Positions 1 through 9,461 of a stretch of 64,000 nucleotides of DNA are shown here, in pieces; within the stretch, counting starts at the first letter, position 1; every line of letters begins with the position of its first letter. Both the position numbers and the translations under genes were made by a program. The notes beneath the pieces are model-generated. The model had not been told where the DNA came from. It made no database searches and saw only the letters and a list, made by a program, of their open reading frames with translations. Source of the DNA: Mycolicibacterium senegalense. GTDB lineage: Bacteria; Actinomycetota; Actinomycetes; Mycobacteriales; Mycobacteriaceae. The stretch is taken from the NCBI RefSeq assembly GCF_019645875.1, contig NZ_CP081000.1, forward strand, positions 5,640,417-5,704,416, read 5' to 3'.

Positions 1-482
1 GGCCAGGCGTAGTGCCCGGTTTCGGCGGGGCATGCCGCCCCGTCCCGGACGTCGAGCCGTTGGGTCACCTGAACCATCACGCCCGGGCCGCGTTCCGTGC
101 GTACGGCGCAGTCGGCCAGTTCGACCATGCCCGCGGGCATGCCGAGTTCGTAGCAGTGATTGGCGACCAGGTTCGGAACCAGACACAACCGCGCGGTCGA
201 CGGGTCGGCGAGTTGGGCCGGCAGCTGCTGATACTCAGCGCTCGGGCACGCCCCGGCCTGATCCGCGATGGCCCCGACGGTATAGCTCGGATCGACGTCG
301 CAGGACACCTTGCCGGCCCGGGCCACGTCGGGGCGGGCGGGAGTGGTGGCCGGGACGCTGACGCAATCGCCGACCGCGAAGACCATGGCCGCAGCGCGCT
401 CGGGTTCGGCGGCCGTCCCGCAGGCAGCGGCCACCACGGACACTGCGAGCAGTGCGGCAACCAGCAGCCGATTGCGGGTCAT
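1..482 (-). CDS. Putative lipoprotein, C-terminus cut by the window edge
   Basis: The reading frame opens at ATG (482-480) and runs off the left edge with no stop, so about 160 N-terminal residues are visible. The start gives a basic N-terminus (MTRNR), a hydrophobic stretch and a lipobox ending in VVAAACG, so the protein should be exported, lipidated on that Cys and anchored on the outer face of the membrane. Several later Cys residues could form disulfides. It resembles small mycobacterial Lpp-type lipoproteins of unknown function. It lies downstream of the Fur-type gene on the same strand, but a strong hairpin separates them, so it is probably transcribed independently. Confidence 0.7.
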   Translation of the reverse strand, partial: MTRNRLLVAALLAVSVVAAACGTAAEPERAAAMVFAVGDCVSVPATTPARPDVARAGKVSCDVDPSYTVGAIADQAGACPSAEYQQLPAQLADPSTARLCLVPNLVANHCYELGMPAGMVELADCAVRTERGPGVMVQVTQRLDVRDGAACPAETGHYAW

Positions 483-540
483 GGTTAGCGAGAATCTCAC
501 GATTTTGGGTACTGGGCCCAATGCTTGGTCGAAAAGCAAG

Positions 541-575
541 GAGCCCCGGCCACCAAGGGGAAGTGGCCGGGGCGT
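541..575 (-). terminator. Terminator downstream of the Fur gene
   Basis: There is a perfect 11-bp inverted repeat (543-553 and 563-573) with a 9-nt loop. Read on the minus strand it lies about 20 nt past the Fur stop codon and is followed by a T-rich stretch near 530-540. It separates the Fur gene from the lipoprotein gene. Confidence 0.7.
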
Positions 576-595
576 CCGTTGGGCTGCAGAGTGGT

Positions 596-1033
596 CTAGT
601 TGGAGGCTGCCGCCTGGCAATCCGCGCAGATCCCCCAGAACACGACTTCGGCTTCGTCAACCGCGAAGCCGGCCAGGTCCGAGGGTTCCAGGCACGGGGC
701 TTCACCGACGGCGCAGTCGACGTCGGCAACCGCACCGCACACCCGGCAGACCAGGTGATGGTGGTTGTCGCCGGCACGAGTCTCATAGCGCGCCGACGAT
801 CCGGCCGGTTCGATACGACGTACCAACCCGGCGTTCACGCAAGCCCGCAGGACGTCGTAGACCGCCTGGGTCGACACCGAGCCGAGGTTCTCGCGCGCCA
901 GGCCCGCCACATCGTCTGCAGTCGAATGCGGATGGTCGGCCAGAGCCTGCAGAACCGCGACCCGCGGTGCGGTCACGCGCAGCCCAGCGGCCCGCAACAG
1001 GGCCTTGGGGTCGTGTTCATGCACCGTGGTCAC
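596..1033 (-). CDS. Fur-family metal-dependent transcriptional regulator (FurA-like)
   Basis: This 145-aa protein has the Fur layout: an N-terminal winged helix containing the conserved pattern LRVTAPRVAVL and a recognition segment around STQAVYD, then a metal-binding and dimerisation half with HHHLVCRVCG and a C-terminal CADC pair. Fur proteins bind iron or another divalent metal and repress uptake and oxidative-stress genes. The start is GTG at 1033. Mycobacterial furA is normally followed by katG, but here the next gene is a lipoprotein, so this is an unlinked FurA-type paralogue. A palindrome 20-36 nt upstream of the start fits an autoregulatory operator at a near-leaderless promoter, as known for mycobacterial furA. 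Confidence 0.85.
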   Translation of the reverse strand: MTTVHEHDPKALLRAAGLRVTAPRVAVLQALADHPHSTADDVAGLARENLGSVSTQAVYDVLRACVNAGLVRRIEPAGSSARYETRAGDNHHHLVCRVCGAVADVDCAVGEAPCLEPSDLAGFAVDEAEVVFWGICADCQAAASN

Positions 1034-1052
1034 GGCTCCAGTATGCGCCCTC

Positions 1053-1069
1053 TTTGGAGTCAGTCCAAA
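1053..1069 (-). promoter_or_regulatory. Candidate Fur box upstream of the Fur gene
   Basis: The perfect inverted repeat TTTGGA-N5-TCCAAA lies 20-36 nt before the GTG start of the Fur gene and is flanked by A/T runs. Its position suits repression of the promoter by its own product. Site identity is inferred from symmetry and position. Confidence 0.55.
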
Positions 1070-1083
1070 AAAGCGGGCTGTGA

Positions 1084-1503
1084 TTATGGTCGCGCAGGCG
1101 GTGCCGGTGTCGGCGGGGTCTCAGGACGCTCCGAGCCGTTTCCCGGGCCGGGCCCCCAACCAGGGCCCCACTGCGGCGGCATCATGCCGTGCCGCGGTCC
1201 CATCTGCCCCGGTCCGCCGTCAGGTCCGCCACGATGGAACATCATCATGCCGCCGCGGTCATGGCCACCCTTGTGGTGATGCCCATAGCCGCCACCGGAA
1301 TGAGCACCGAGGAAGAACCCGGTGCCGAAGACGACGGCGACGATGAAGACGGTGCCGGCCGCGATGCCGACCCAGGCCAGCGCCTGCATGAGGCGGCTCG
1401 GCCTGTTCTCGGCGGGCGGGGCGGCCACGGGTGCCACAGGGGCAGCCACAGGCTCAGTTGTCACGACGGGCTCCGTCGCGGGTTCACGGGGTGTTTCAGT
1501 CAT
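1084..1503 (-). CDS. Single-pass membrane protein with His/Gly/Met-rich tail
   Basis: No family is recognised. The protein has a Pro/Ala/Val-rich cytoplasmic N-terminus (about 40 residues), one clear membrane helix (AWVGIAAGTVFIVAVVFG) and a tail very rich in Gly, His, Met and Pro (HHHKGGHDRGG, MMMFHRGG, MGPRHGMMPP). Such a tail can bind Cu, Ni or Zn. The gene lies on the same strand just upstream of the metal regulator, which suggests a link to metal handling, but this is inference. I chose ATG at 1503 (MTETPREP), a typical mycobacterial N-terminus; an in-frame ATG at 1515 is possible. Confidence 0.65.
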   Translation of the reverse strand: MTETPREPATEPVVTTEPVAAPVAPVAAPPAENRPSRLMQALAWVGIAAGTVFIVAVVFGTGFFLGAHSGGGYGHHHKGGHDRGGMMMFHRGGPDGGPGQMGPRHGMMPPQWGPGWGPGPGNGSERPETPPTPAPPARP

Positions 1504-1577
1504 GACTCTGAGCATGCGAGGCCTGCTGAGGTGCCGATCAAGAATTGACTATGAATCAGCTGTGAAAGAGCCGGGGG

Positions 1578-2702
1578 CTACTGCTCCCACGGCTTGAACG
1601 GGTTCACCGCGTACTGGATCACCCGGTACGGGGTGCCGCCGCGGGCCATGGTGTTCCACTGGCTGACGAACACCCGAACCTGATCGAGTGTCGAGCCCGG
1701 CGAGATGTAGCCGCCGTAGGGCTGGGCCAACTGGTTGACCTCGGGCGGGGGCAACGAGTCGACCGGATCCGGCCAGGCGCTCGCGAACACCACCGTCGTC
1801 ACCGGCGCGCTACCCAGCCCGGTGGGGTCGTAGGCGACCCGCATTTCCATGTTTCCGGTGGTGGCGTTGAAGTACGACAGCACGGGCTTGCCGTCGATCT
1901 GCCGGATGCTCATCTCCCCCACCCGGTCGGGGAACAACGCCGTCGGCGGTTTGCCCCAACCACCCGACGACGACCAGCCCTGCCAGGCGGCCCGGTCGGT
2001 GAAGTTCTTCGGGTTGGCCCGGTACAGGAACGCCGGGCTACTGCGATCGAAGTTGTTGGCCAGGATGTAGACCCAACCGCTCGGTGAGTCCGGCGCCGGA
2101 ACCGGGTCGTAATAGCCGGTGATCTGCGTCTGGGCGCCGCCCTGGTACTTGGCTTCGCGCACAGAACCGGGCACTGTCGGCCAATTCGGCTGGGCCGCAT
2201 CGGCTTTCACCAACCGTGAGCTGTACGGCTTCAAGTTGTAGGTGGTGGTCACCATCATGTAGTTCTCGCGGTTGATGGAGATCACGCCGGCGGGCAACTG
2301 CGAGGACCCGGGTGGCGCGACGTCGGCCAGCAGCGGCTTGTCCACTCCGGTCACACCCCGGTAGCGCACCCCGCCCGCGCCCTCGATGGAGTCGGCGTCG
2401 ACATGGAGCGCCACCGGCGAGTACCAGCCGCCGAAACCCACCGCCTGCCCGGCGAAGCTGTCACCACAGACCTGGAGCACCCGGCTGGGAAATTCCATGA
2501 ACTCGCACAGGTCGGTGGCACCGATGCCGTAATCGCGGGTGGGCGTACCGGTTCCGGCGCTCGGCCCGATGCGCAGCACCTGACCGGGAGCCAACGGGGG
2601 CACCGTCGGATCGCCGAAGCCCGGGTCGGCCTGGGCGACCGGGGCATGCCACACCGCCGCAGCCAGCATCGCGACAACAGCGAACCTGCGGGCCGGGCTC
2701 AC
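1578..2702 (-). CDS. Secreted DUF4185-domain protein (Rv3707c-like)
   Basis: This 374-aa protein has a signal peptide ending near APVAQADPG followed by one long domain. Phrases such as DLCEFMEFP, YMMVTTTYN, WVYILANNF and GKPVLSYFN fit DUF4185, a beta-rich domain of unknown function common in actinobacteria. GTG at 2702 is the likely start, 7 nt after the asd stop, so it is probably cotranscribed with ask and asd. The same order (Rv3709c-Rv3708c-Rv3707c) is known in M. tuberculosis. Its role is unknown; sharing an operon with diaminopimelate-pathway genes hints at an envelope function. Confidence 0.85.
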   Translation of the reverse strand: MSPARRFAVVAMLAAAVWHAPVAQADPGFGDPTVPPLAPGQVLRIGPSAGTGTPTRDYGIGATDLCEFMEFPSRVLQVCGDSFAGQAVGFGGWYSPVALHVDADSIEGAGGVRYRGVTGVDKPLLADVAPPGSSQLPAGVISINRENYMMVTTTYNLKPYSSRLVKADAAQPNWPTVPGSVREAKYQGGAQTQITGYYDPVPAPDSPSGWVYILANNFDRSSPAFLYRANPKNFTDRAAWQGWSSSGGWGKPPTALFPDRVGEMSIRQIDGKPVLSYFNATTGNMEMRVAYDPTGLGSAPVTTVVFASAWPDPVDSLPPPEVNQLAQPYGGYISPGSTLDQVRVFVSQWNTMARGGTPYRVIQYAVNPFKPWEQ

Positions 2703-2709
2703 CCGCGGA

Positions 2710-3744
2710 TCAGAGCTCGGCGGCCAACAGTTCGGCGATTTGAATCGTGTTCAGCGCGGCACCTTTTCGCAGGTTGTCGCCGGAGACGAACAGGGCGAGA
2801 CCACGGCCCTCGGGCACGCCCGGGTCCTGGCGGATCCGGCCGACCAACGACTCGTCGACGCCGGCGGCGGCCAGCGGCGTCGGGACGTCGACCAGCTTCA
2901 CACCCGGGGCGTCGGCCAGCAGTTCCTTGGCCCGCTCGACCGAAAGAGGCTGGGCGAACTCGGCATTGATCGACAGCGAGTGCCCGGTGAACACCGGAAC
3001 CCGCACACAGGTGCCGCTGACCAGCAGCTCGGGGATGCCGAGGATCTTGCGGCTCTCGTTGCGCAGCTTCTGGTCCTCGTCGGTCTCACCGGAGCCGTCG
3101 TCGACCAGTGATCCGGCCAGCGGGATCACGTTGAATGCAATGGGCGCAACGTATTTCACCGGCTCCGGATAGGTCAGCGCGGAACCGTCGTGCACCAGCT
3201 GCTCGGCACCGTCGATCACCGCGCGCGTCTGCGACGCCAGCTCCTCGACACCGGCCAGGCCACTGCCCGACACGGCCTGGTAGCTCGACACGATCAGGCG
3301 GGTCAGCCCGGCTTCCTCGTGCAGCGGCCGCAGCACCGGCATGGCGGCCATGGTGGTGCAGTTCGGGTTGGCGATGATGCCCTTTGGTCGCTTGCCCGCA
3401 TCACGCTTGAAGTTGACCTCGGAGACGACGAGCGGGACCTCCGGGTCCTTGCGCCAGGCCGACGAGTTGTCGACGACGACGGCGCCGGCCGCGGCGAACC
3501 GCGGGGCCTGCACACGCGACATCGTCGCGCCGGCGGAGAACAGCGCAATGTCCAGACCGGAGGGATCGGCCGTCCCGCTGTTCTCGACCTCGATCTCCTG
3601 GCCGCGGAACGTCAGCTTCTTACCTTCGGACCGTGCCGAGGCGAAGAACCGGACCGAGCTGGCCGGGAAGTTCCGTTGCTCCAGCAGGGTGCGCATGACC
3701 TGGCCGACCTGGCCGGTCGCTCCCACTACACCGATGTTGACCAT
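2710..3744 (-). CDS. asd: Aspartate-semialdehyde dehydrogenase
   Basis: The enzyme reduces aspartyl-4-phosphate to aspartate semialdehyde with NADPH, the branch point to lysine/diaminopimelate, threonine and methionine. The 344-aa protein starts with an NADP-binding Rossmann motif (VGATGQVGQVM) and carries the catalytic Cys in NPNCTTMAAM, the HSLSINAEF segment and a C-terminal SGDNLRKGAA motif, all typical of the family and at normal length. The ATG at 3744 lies 1 nt after the ask stop, so the two are translationally linked, and DUF4185 follows on the same strand. Confidence 0.97.
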   Translation of the reverse strand: MVNIGVVGATGQVGQVMRTLLEQRNFPASSVRFFASARSEGKKLTFRGQEIEVENSGTADPSGLDIALFSAGATMSRVQAPRFAAAGAVVVDNSSAWRKDPEVPLVVSEVNFKRDAGKRPKGIIANPNCTTMAAMPVLRPLHEEAGLTRLIVSSYQAVSGSGLAGVEELASQTRAVIDGAEQLVHDGSALTYPEPVKYVAPIAFNVIPLAGSLVDDGSGETDEDQKLRNESRKILGIPELLVSGTCVRVPVFTGHSLSINAEFAQPLSVERAKELLADAPGVKLVDVPTPLAAAGVDESLVGRIRQDPGVPEGRGLALFVSGDNLRKGAALNTIQIAELLAAEL

Positions 3745-3745
3745 G

Positions 3746-5011
<1,266 letters not shown>

Positions 5012-5098
5012 TATCTAACCCTTCAGAACGCTGGAATGAGTCGAACCAAGGATAAGGGAGACGCGCACGGGATTTTCCCCGCCGGTAGCTTGGCTGGC

Positions 5099-5698
5099 GT
5101 GCCTGACACGCCGAACGGCCGGCTGGCCAGCACCAGCGTGCCGATCCACCCCGACCTCGCGGCCCGCTGGAGCCCCCGGGCGTTCGATCCCGATGCCGTC
5201 ATTACCGCTGACCAGCTCACCGCGGTCTTGGAAGCGGCGCGGTGGGCCGCCAGCTGGGGTCACCGGCAGCCGATCCGGTTCGTGGTCGGAACCAGAGGCG
5301 ACGAGACATTCACCACACTGGCCGGGTTGCTCAAACGCGGCAACAGCTACGCGGCCGCGGCCTCGGCGCTGATCCTGGTGTGCGCCGACGAAGGCGAGGA
5401 CGAGCGGACCGCTTTGTACTCGGCCGTCGATGCCGGGGCGGCAATTGCGCAGATGACGGTCGAGGCGGTGTCTCGCGGACTGATCGCCCACCCGATGGCC
5501 GGCTTCGACGTCGACGGCGCCCGATCGGCGTTCAAGATCCCCGACGGGGTGCGGCCGCTGGCGGTCGTCGCAGTTGGCGCGCTCGGTGAGAACTCCGAAA
5601 TAGGTGAGGAAATCGCCGAGCGTGACAGTCGACCCCGCGAGCGCTTGCCATTGGATCAGATCGCATTTGGTGCGCACTGGGGAATTCCGCTCGGCTGA
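5099..5698 (+). CDS. Nitroreductase-family protein
   Basis: This 199-aa protein fits the FMN-dependent nitroreductase fold: an N-terminal RWSPRAFDPDAV segment (the usual R-S-R-FMN contact region), LEAARWAASWGHRQP, and a helix with SAVDAGAAIAQMTVEAVSRGL followed by a gate with HPMAGFD. Such proteins reduce nitro compounds, quinones or similar acceptors with NAD(P)H; the substrate cannot be read. GTG at 5099 gives the compact family length. An in-frame ATG at 5036 would add 21 poorly conserved residues. It diverges from ask and lies 45 bp upstream of galU. Confidence 0.75.
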   Translation: MPDTPNGRLASTSVPIHPDLAARWSPRAFDPDAVITADQLTAVLEAARWAASWGHRQPIRFVVGTRGDETFTTLAGLLKRGNSYAAAASALILVCADEGEDERTALYSAVDAGAAIAQMTVEAVSRGLIAHPMAGFDVDGARSAFKIPDGVRPLAVVAVGALGENSEIGEEIAERDSRPRERLPLDQIAFGAHWGIPLG

Positions 5699-5742
5699 CG
5701 GTCACACCGGCTAGTTTTGGTGAAGCACCGGGAGAGGAACAC

Positions 5743-6687
5743 ATGGCACGACCGGCCATCCGCAAAGCCGTCATCCCCGCCGCCGGGATCGGTTCGCGCC
5801 TCCTGCCGCTGACCAAGGCCATCCCCAAGGAAATGCTGCCGGTGGGCGACAAGCCTGTCATCGAACACACGGTGCGCGAGCTGGTCAACTCCGGTATCAC
5901 CGACATAACCATCGTGGTGTCCGGCGGAAAGAACTTGATCGAAGAGCATTTTCGACCGAACACGACGCTGGTCGATCAGCTGCGCGCGGACGGCAAAGAT
6001 GCCTATGCCGACGCGGTCGAGGAGGTCGGCGAGCTCTCTGCGCGTGGCCACATCACCTATCTCCATCAGCACGGGCCGTACGGCAACGGCACTCCGGTGC
6101 TCAATGCCTCCCGCTCGTTCGGTGACGAACCGGTCCTGGTGCTGTGGCCCGACGACGTCTTCGTCGCCGAGGTGCCGCGCGCTCAGCAACTGATCCGGGC
6201 GTACGAGCAGACCTCGTCCCCGGTGCTGGCATTGATGCCGATGGCACCCGAGGATTCCCGTCGGTACGGCGTGCCGATCATCGACGAAGACCTGGGCGGC
6301 GGTCTCTTGCGGATCACCGGAATCGTCGAGAAGCCGCAACCCCACGAGGCGCGCTCCAACTATGCCGCGATCGGTGGCTATGTCGTCACACCGGGCATCA
6401 TCGACGAGCTCCGTCAGCTGACGAAGCGCTGGTACGAGCAGACCCAGCCCGGCGAGATCTACCTGACCGACGCGATCAACGGCTATGCCGAGGGCCATGC
6501 CGTCTACGGCCAGGTGATCCAGGGTCACTGGTATGACACGGGGAATCCGGCCGACTATCTGATCGCGCAATTCGCCTTCGCGTTGGCCCATCCCGAGTAC
6601 GGCAGCGCGATACGGCAGTTGGCCGACGAGCCGGACCCGCTGCTGCACAAGCTTTCACGGGAGATCGGGGAGAACACACCCAGATGA
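5743..6687 (+). CDS. galU: UTP--glucose-1-phosphate uridylyltransferase
   Basis: GalU makes UDP-glucose from UTP and glucose-1-phosphate for cell-wall glycans, trehalose and glucan. The 314-aa protein has the nucleotidyltransferase signature AVIPAAGIGSRLLPLTKAIPK, then EMLPVGDKP, the metal-binding WPDDVF segment, GIVEKP and GHWYDTGNP, all GalU hallmarks. A GGGAGAGGA ribosome-binding site precedes the ATG. M. tuberculosis has galU at another locus, so this may be a second copy. Its stop overlaps the start of the next gene (ATGA). Confidence 0.93.
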   Translation: MARPAIRKAVIPAAGIGSRLLPLTKAIPKEMLPVGDKPVIEHTVRELVNSGITDITIVVSGGKNLIEEHFRPNTTLVDQLRADGKDAYADAVEEVGELSARGHITYLHQHGPYGNGTPVLNASRSFGDEPVLVLWPDDVFVAEVPRAQQLIRAYEQTSSPVLALMPMAPEDSRRYGVPIIDEDLGGGLLRITGIVEKPQPHEARSNYAAIGGYVVTPGIIDELRQLTKRWYEQTQPGEIYLTDAINGYAEGHAVYGQVIQGHWYDTGNPADYLIAQFAFALAHPEYGSAIRQLADEPDPLLHKLSREIGENTPR

Positions 6688-8054
6688 ACTTGTCCCTGAC
6701 CAACGGCCTGATCCCCATAACCCTGCAACTGCTCGCTCTGATCGCCATCGCGGTCGCGATCGGCCGCGGCCGGTCTCGAGAGTGGATGGGCCGCTGGCTG
6801 CTCGCCGCGGTGCTCGTCGGCGTCGGCCTCGCGGCCGCAGCGCGACTGTTCGTCCGGGACCAGGGCTGGTCAGCCGATGCCATATCGTTCGGCACGATCT
6901 TCTGGACGGCGATGTTCGGATTCGCCGCAACGGTTCTCATCGGCGGCTGGCACGGCAGTGCGTGGTGGCGCCGGTCGGTATCCGTGTTGGCGGTAGTGCT
7001 GATGGTGGTGTGTGGCCTGGCCGCACTCAATACCGCAACCGGCTATTTCCCGACAGTCCGGGCCGCTTGGCTGCGATTGACCCAAACCGAGCCGGACCAG
7101 TGGATCGACGAATCCGAGCTCGCCGCACTTGCGCAATCCGGTGAGATACCGACCCGCGGCACCGTGGTGCGGGTGGACATCCCAGCGGACGCATCGGGTT
7201 TCGCGCACCGGACCGAGGTGGTCTACCTTCCGCCGGCCTGGTTCTCCAGCAACCCGCCACCGCAGTTGCCCGCAGTCATCTTGATGGGCGGCGAGTTCAA
7301 CCATCCCAACGACTGGCTGCAATCGACCGGTACCCTGCAGACGCTCGACGAGTTCGCCGCCCTGCATCACGGCAACGCGCCGGTCATCGTATTCCCCGAT
7401 ATCGCAGGCAAGTTCAGCAACGACACCGAATGCGTCGACGGCACCCGGGGCAACGCCGCGTCCCACCTGACCAAAGACCTGGTCCCGTACCTGATTTCGC
7501 GTTTCGGGGTCAGCCCGAAAGCGGAGAACTGGGGACTTGCCGGGTGGTCTTCGGGCGCGACGTGCGCCCTGAACACCGCGGTCCGCAATCCCGAGATGTT
7601 CAGCGCCTTCGTCTGGCTCGACGGCACCCTCGGTCCCAATGCCGGCACCAAGGACCAAACCATCGCACGACTCTTCGGCGGCGACCGAACGGCCTGGGAA
7701 GCGTTCGACCCCAAGACCGTGATCACCCGGCACGGCCCGTACGACACCATGGCAGCGTGGCTCGGCGTCGGCGAGAGCACCCCGACCGTGCACCGCGACC
7801 CGACCACCACTCCGCCGTCCGAGGAGGCGATCGCCGGCTGGGACACGTTCTCCGAGGCACACGCCTCCAACGCCAACAAGCTGTGCGCCCTGCTGAGCGG
7901 TTACAACGTCGAATGTTCAGTGGTGGGATACCACGGCGGGCACGATTTCCAGGCGGCCAGTACGGCATTCGATGCCGCGCTGCCCTGGCTGGCGTGGCGA
8001 CTCGGCACACCGAATGTGCGGGAACGGACCCTGCCCGGATCAGATGGGAAGTAG
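6684..8054 (+). CDS. Membrane-anchored esterase/mycolyltransferase-like protein
   Basis: The 456-aa protein begins with about four hydrophobic segments (roughly residues 8-115), followed by an extracytoplasmic alpha/beta-hydrolase domain. The nucleophile elbow reads GLAGWSSGATC, and YHGGHDF near the C-terminus probably supplies the catalytic His. Layout and motifs resemble the putative esterase family that includes antigen 85 and enterochelin esterase. The start overlaps the galU stop, which implies translational coupling and a role tied to a UDP-glucose-derived or envelope glycolipid. The substrate is unknown. Confidence 0.75.
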   Translation: MNLSLTNGLIPITLQLLALIAIAVAIGRGRSREWMGRWLLAAVLVGVGLAAAARLFVRDQGWSADAISFGTIFWTAMFGFAATVLIGGWHGSAWWRRSVSVLAVVLMVVCGLAALNTATGYFPTVRAAWLRLTQTEPDQWIDESELAALAQSGEIPTRGTVVRVDIPADASGFAHRTEVVYLPPAWFSSNPPPQLPAVILMGGEFNHPNDWLQSTGTLQTLDEFAALHHGNAPVIVFPDIAGKFSNDTECVDGTRGNAASHLTKDLVPYLISRFGVSPKAENWGLAGWSSGATCALNTAVRNPEMFSAFVWLDGTLGPNAGTKDQTIARLFGGDRTAWEAFDPKTVITRHGPYDTMAAWLGVGESTPTVHRDPTTTPPSEEAIAGWDTFSEAHASNANKLCALLSGYNVECSVVGYHGGHDFQAASTAFDAALPWLAWRLGTPNVRERTLPGSDGK

Positions 8055-8069
8055 CCAACCGCTACTTCC
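8047..8069. terminator. Bidirectional hairpin between convergent genes
   Basis: A perfect 9-bp inverted repeat (8047-8055 and 8061-8069) with a 5-nt loop contains the TAG stop codons of both the esterase gene and the GntR gene. No long T-run follows, so it may act as a weak or U-poor terminator in both directions. Confidence 0.5.
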
Positions 8070-8778
8070 AGAGTGCCTCCAGTGACGTGACGGACTGCCC
8101 GAGGGCCCGGGCACTCAGCGCGCGCAAGGCACGCCGCTCGACCACCTCGAAACTCGCGCCGACATGCTCCTGCAGGGCGGTGCGGCCGGCGTCGAGCTGA
8201 TCGTCGAGCAGTAGGTCCACGATCTGGAGGTGCTCGTCGATGGTGGCTATCACCCGTTCCTCGGTGACGAAGTCATACATCCGGATCAACCGGATCCGCC
8301 GGTTGACATTGTCGAGCGTGGCGACCATCGCCTGATTCCCGGACGCCGCGCACAGGTCGACGTGGAAGGACTCGTCGCGCAGCACCATGTCGCCGTCCGA
8401 CGGGGGCGGGCTGGCCTTCAGCCCCAGCCACTGGGCGCGCAGCGCCGCGAGCCGGTCCTTGTCGTAGGGCAGCTCGTCGGTTTCCAGGATCCGGGTGATG
8501 CCGCGCAGTTCTATGGTGATGCGCAGCTCATAGAGGTCGCGGACGCCCGGGATGTCGAGGGCGACCGGGTAGTAGCCGTCGGGCCTGCGTTCGAGCATGC
8601 CATCGGCGTGCAGCCGAACCAGAGCCTCGCGTAGTGGGGTCCGGCTGACATTGAGTGTCTCGCACAACTGGGACTCGACCAGCCTCGTCCGATGGTCGAT
8701 CTCGCCGGCCATCAACAACTTGCCGAGTTCGAGGTAGACCCGGTCGCGCAAGGAGACCGGCTCGGTGGCTGTGGTCAT
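8062..8778 (-). CDS. GntR-family regulator, FCD (FadR) subfamily
   Basis: This 238-aa regulator has an N-terminal winged helix with the GntR pattern ESQLCETLNVSRTPLREAL and a C-terminal all-helical FCD ligand domain (LYELRITIELRG, FHVDLCAASGNQAM, EHLQIVDLLL). FCD regulators usually respond to a carboxylated or amide metabolite of the neighbouring pathway. ATG at 8778 overlaps the stop of the amidase gene (ATGA), placing it at the end of the permease-amidase-regulator operon. It probably controls that operon through GTATAC sites found upstream of the permease gene. Confidence 0.9.
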   Translation of the reverse strand: MTTATEPVSLRDRVYLELGKLLMAGEIDHRTRLVESQLCETLNVSRTPLREALVRLHADGMLERRPDGYYPVALDIPGVRDLYELRITIELRGITRILETDELPYDKDRLAALRAQWLGLKASPPPSDGDMVLRDESFHVDLCAASGNQAMVATLDNVNRRIRLIRMYDFVTEERVIATIDEHLQIVDLLLDDQLDAGRTALQEHVGASFEVVERRALRALSARALGQSVTSLEALWK

Positions 8779-9461
8779 TGCAGTTCCTTGAGCGCTGTCA
8801 CCACATCCGTACTGGTGGCGTGGGCCCCGAACACCCCGCCCTGCATGGTGATCATGTTCAGCGCCGCAAGGTGATTGGCGTAGTCGGTGGCGCCGGTGGC
8901 ATCGGAGACGACGAGGCATTCGTAGCCGCGGTCGTTGGCGTCACGCATGGTGGTGTGCACGCAGACGTCGGTGGTGATGCCGGTGAAGATGATGTGCGTG
9001 ATCCCCCGGTTGCGCAGGACCAGGTCGAGGTCGGTGGCATAGAAGCTGCCTTTGCCCGGTTTGTCGATGACGGGTTCCCCAGGCAGAGCGGCCATCTCGG
9101 GTACGAGTTCCCAGCCCGGCTCGCCGCGGGTGAGAATCCGCCCACACGGACCGGCCGAACCGATCTCGGCACCGATCTGAGCTGAGCGCCAGCGCTTGTT
9201 GGCCGGTAGGTCCGACAGGTCGGGCCGATGGCCCTCGCGGGTGTGAATGACGAACAACCCGGCCGCACGGGCCGCGGCGAGCACCTCCTGGGCCGGTCCG
9301 AGCGGGGTCCGCACCAGCGACAGGTCGTAGCCCATGGTGTCGACGTATCCACCCTTGCCGCAGAAGTCGACCTGCCAGTCGATGTTGATCAACGCGGTAC
9401 GCCCAGCGGGGATGTCACCGTCGTAGGGCCAGACGTAAGGGTTGGCGTCAATCGTGATCAT
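8775..9461 (-). CDS. biuH: Isochorismatase-family amidase, probable biuret hydrolase
   Basis: The 228-aa protein closely matches my recollection of the characterised biuret amidohydrolase BiuH of Rhizobium leguminosarum, sharing DFCGKGGYVD, MGYDLSLV, HTREGHRPDL, ANKRWRS, GPCGRILTRGEPGW and ANDRGYECL. BiuH splits biuret into allophanate and ammonia. The catalytic triad is present at D28, K134 and C167 (context TTDVCV), a constant offset of eight from the BiuH numbering as I recall it. The start overlaps the permease stop and the stop overlaps the gntR start, giving a tight three-gene operon. A related ureido or amide substrate is possible. No allophanate hydrolase is in the window. Confidence 0.82.
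   Translation of the reverse strand: MITIDANPYVWPYDGDIPAGRTALINIDWQVDFCGKGGYVDTMGYDLSLVRTPLGPAQEVLAAARAAGLFVIHTREGHRPDLSDLPANKRWRSAQIGAEIGSAGPCGRILTRGEPGWELVPEMAALPGEPVIDKPGKGSFYATDLDLVLRNRGITHIIFTGITTDVCVHTTMRDANDRGYECLVVSDATGATDYANHLAALNMITMQGGVFGAHATSTDVVTALKELQ

Noticed and set aside
483..595. katG remnant after the Fur gene
   Set aside because: The gap holds only a terminator hairpin and the promoter region of the lipoprotein gene; no catalase motif is present.
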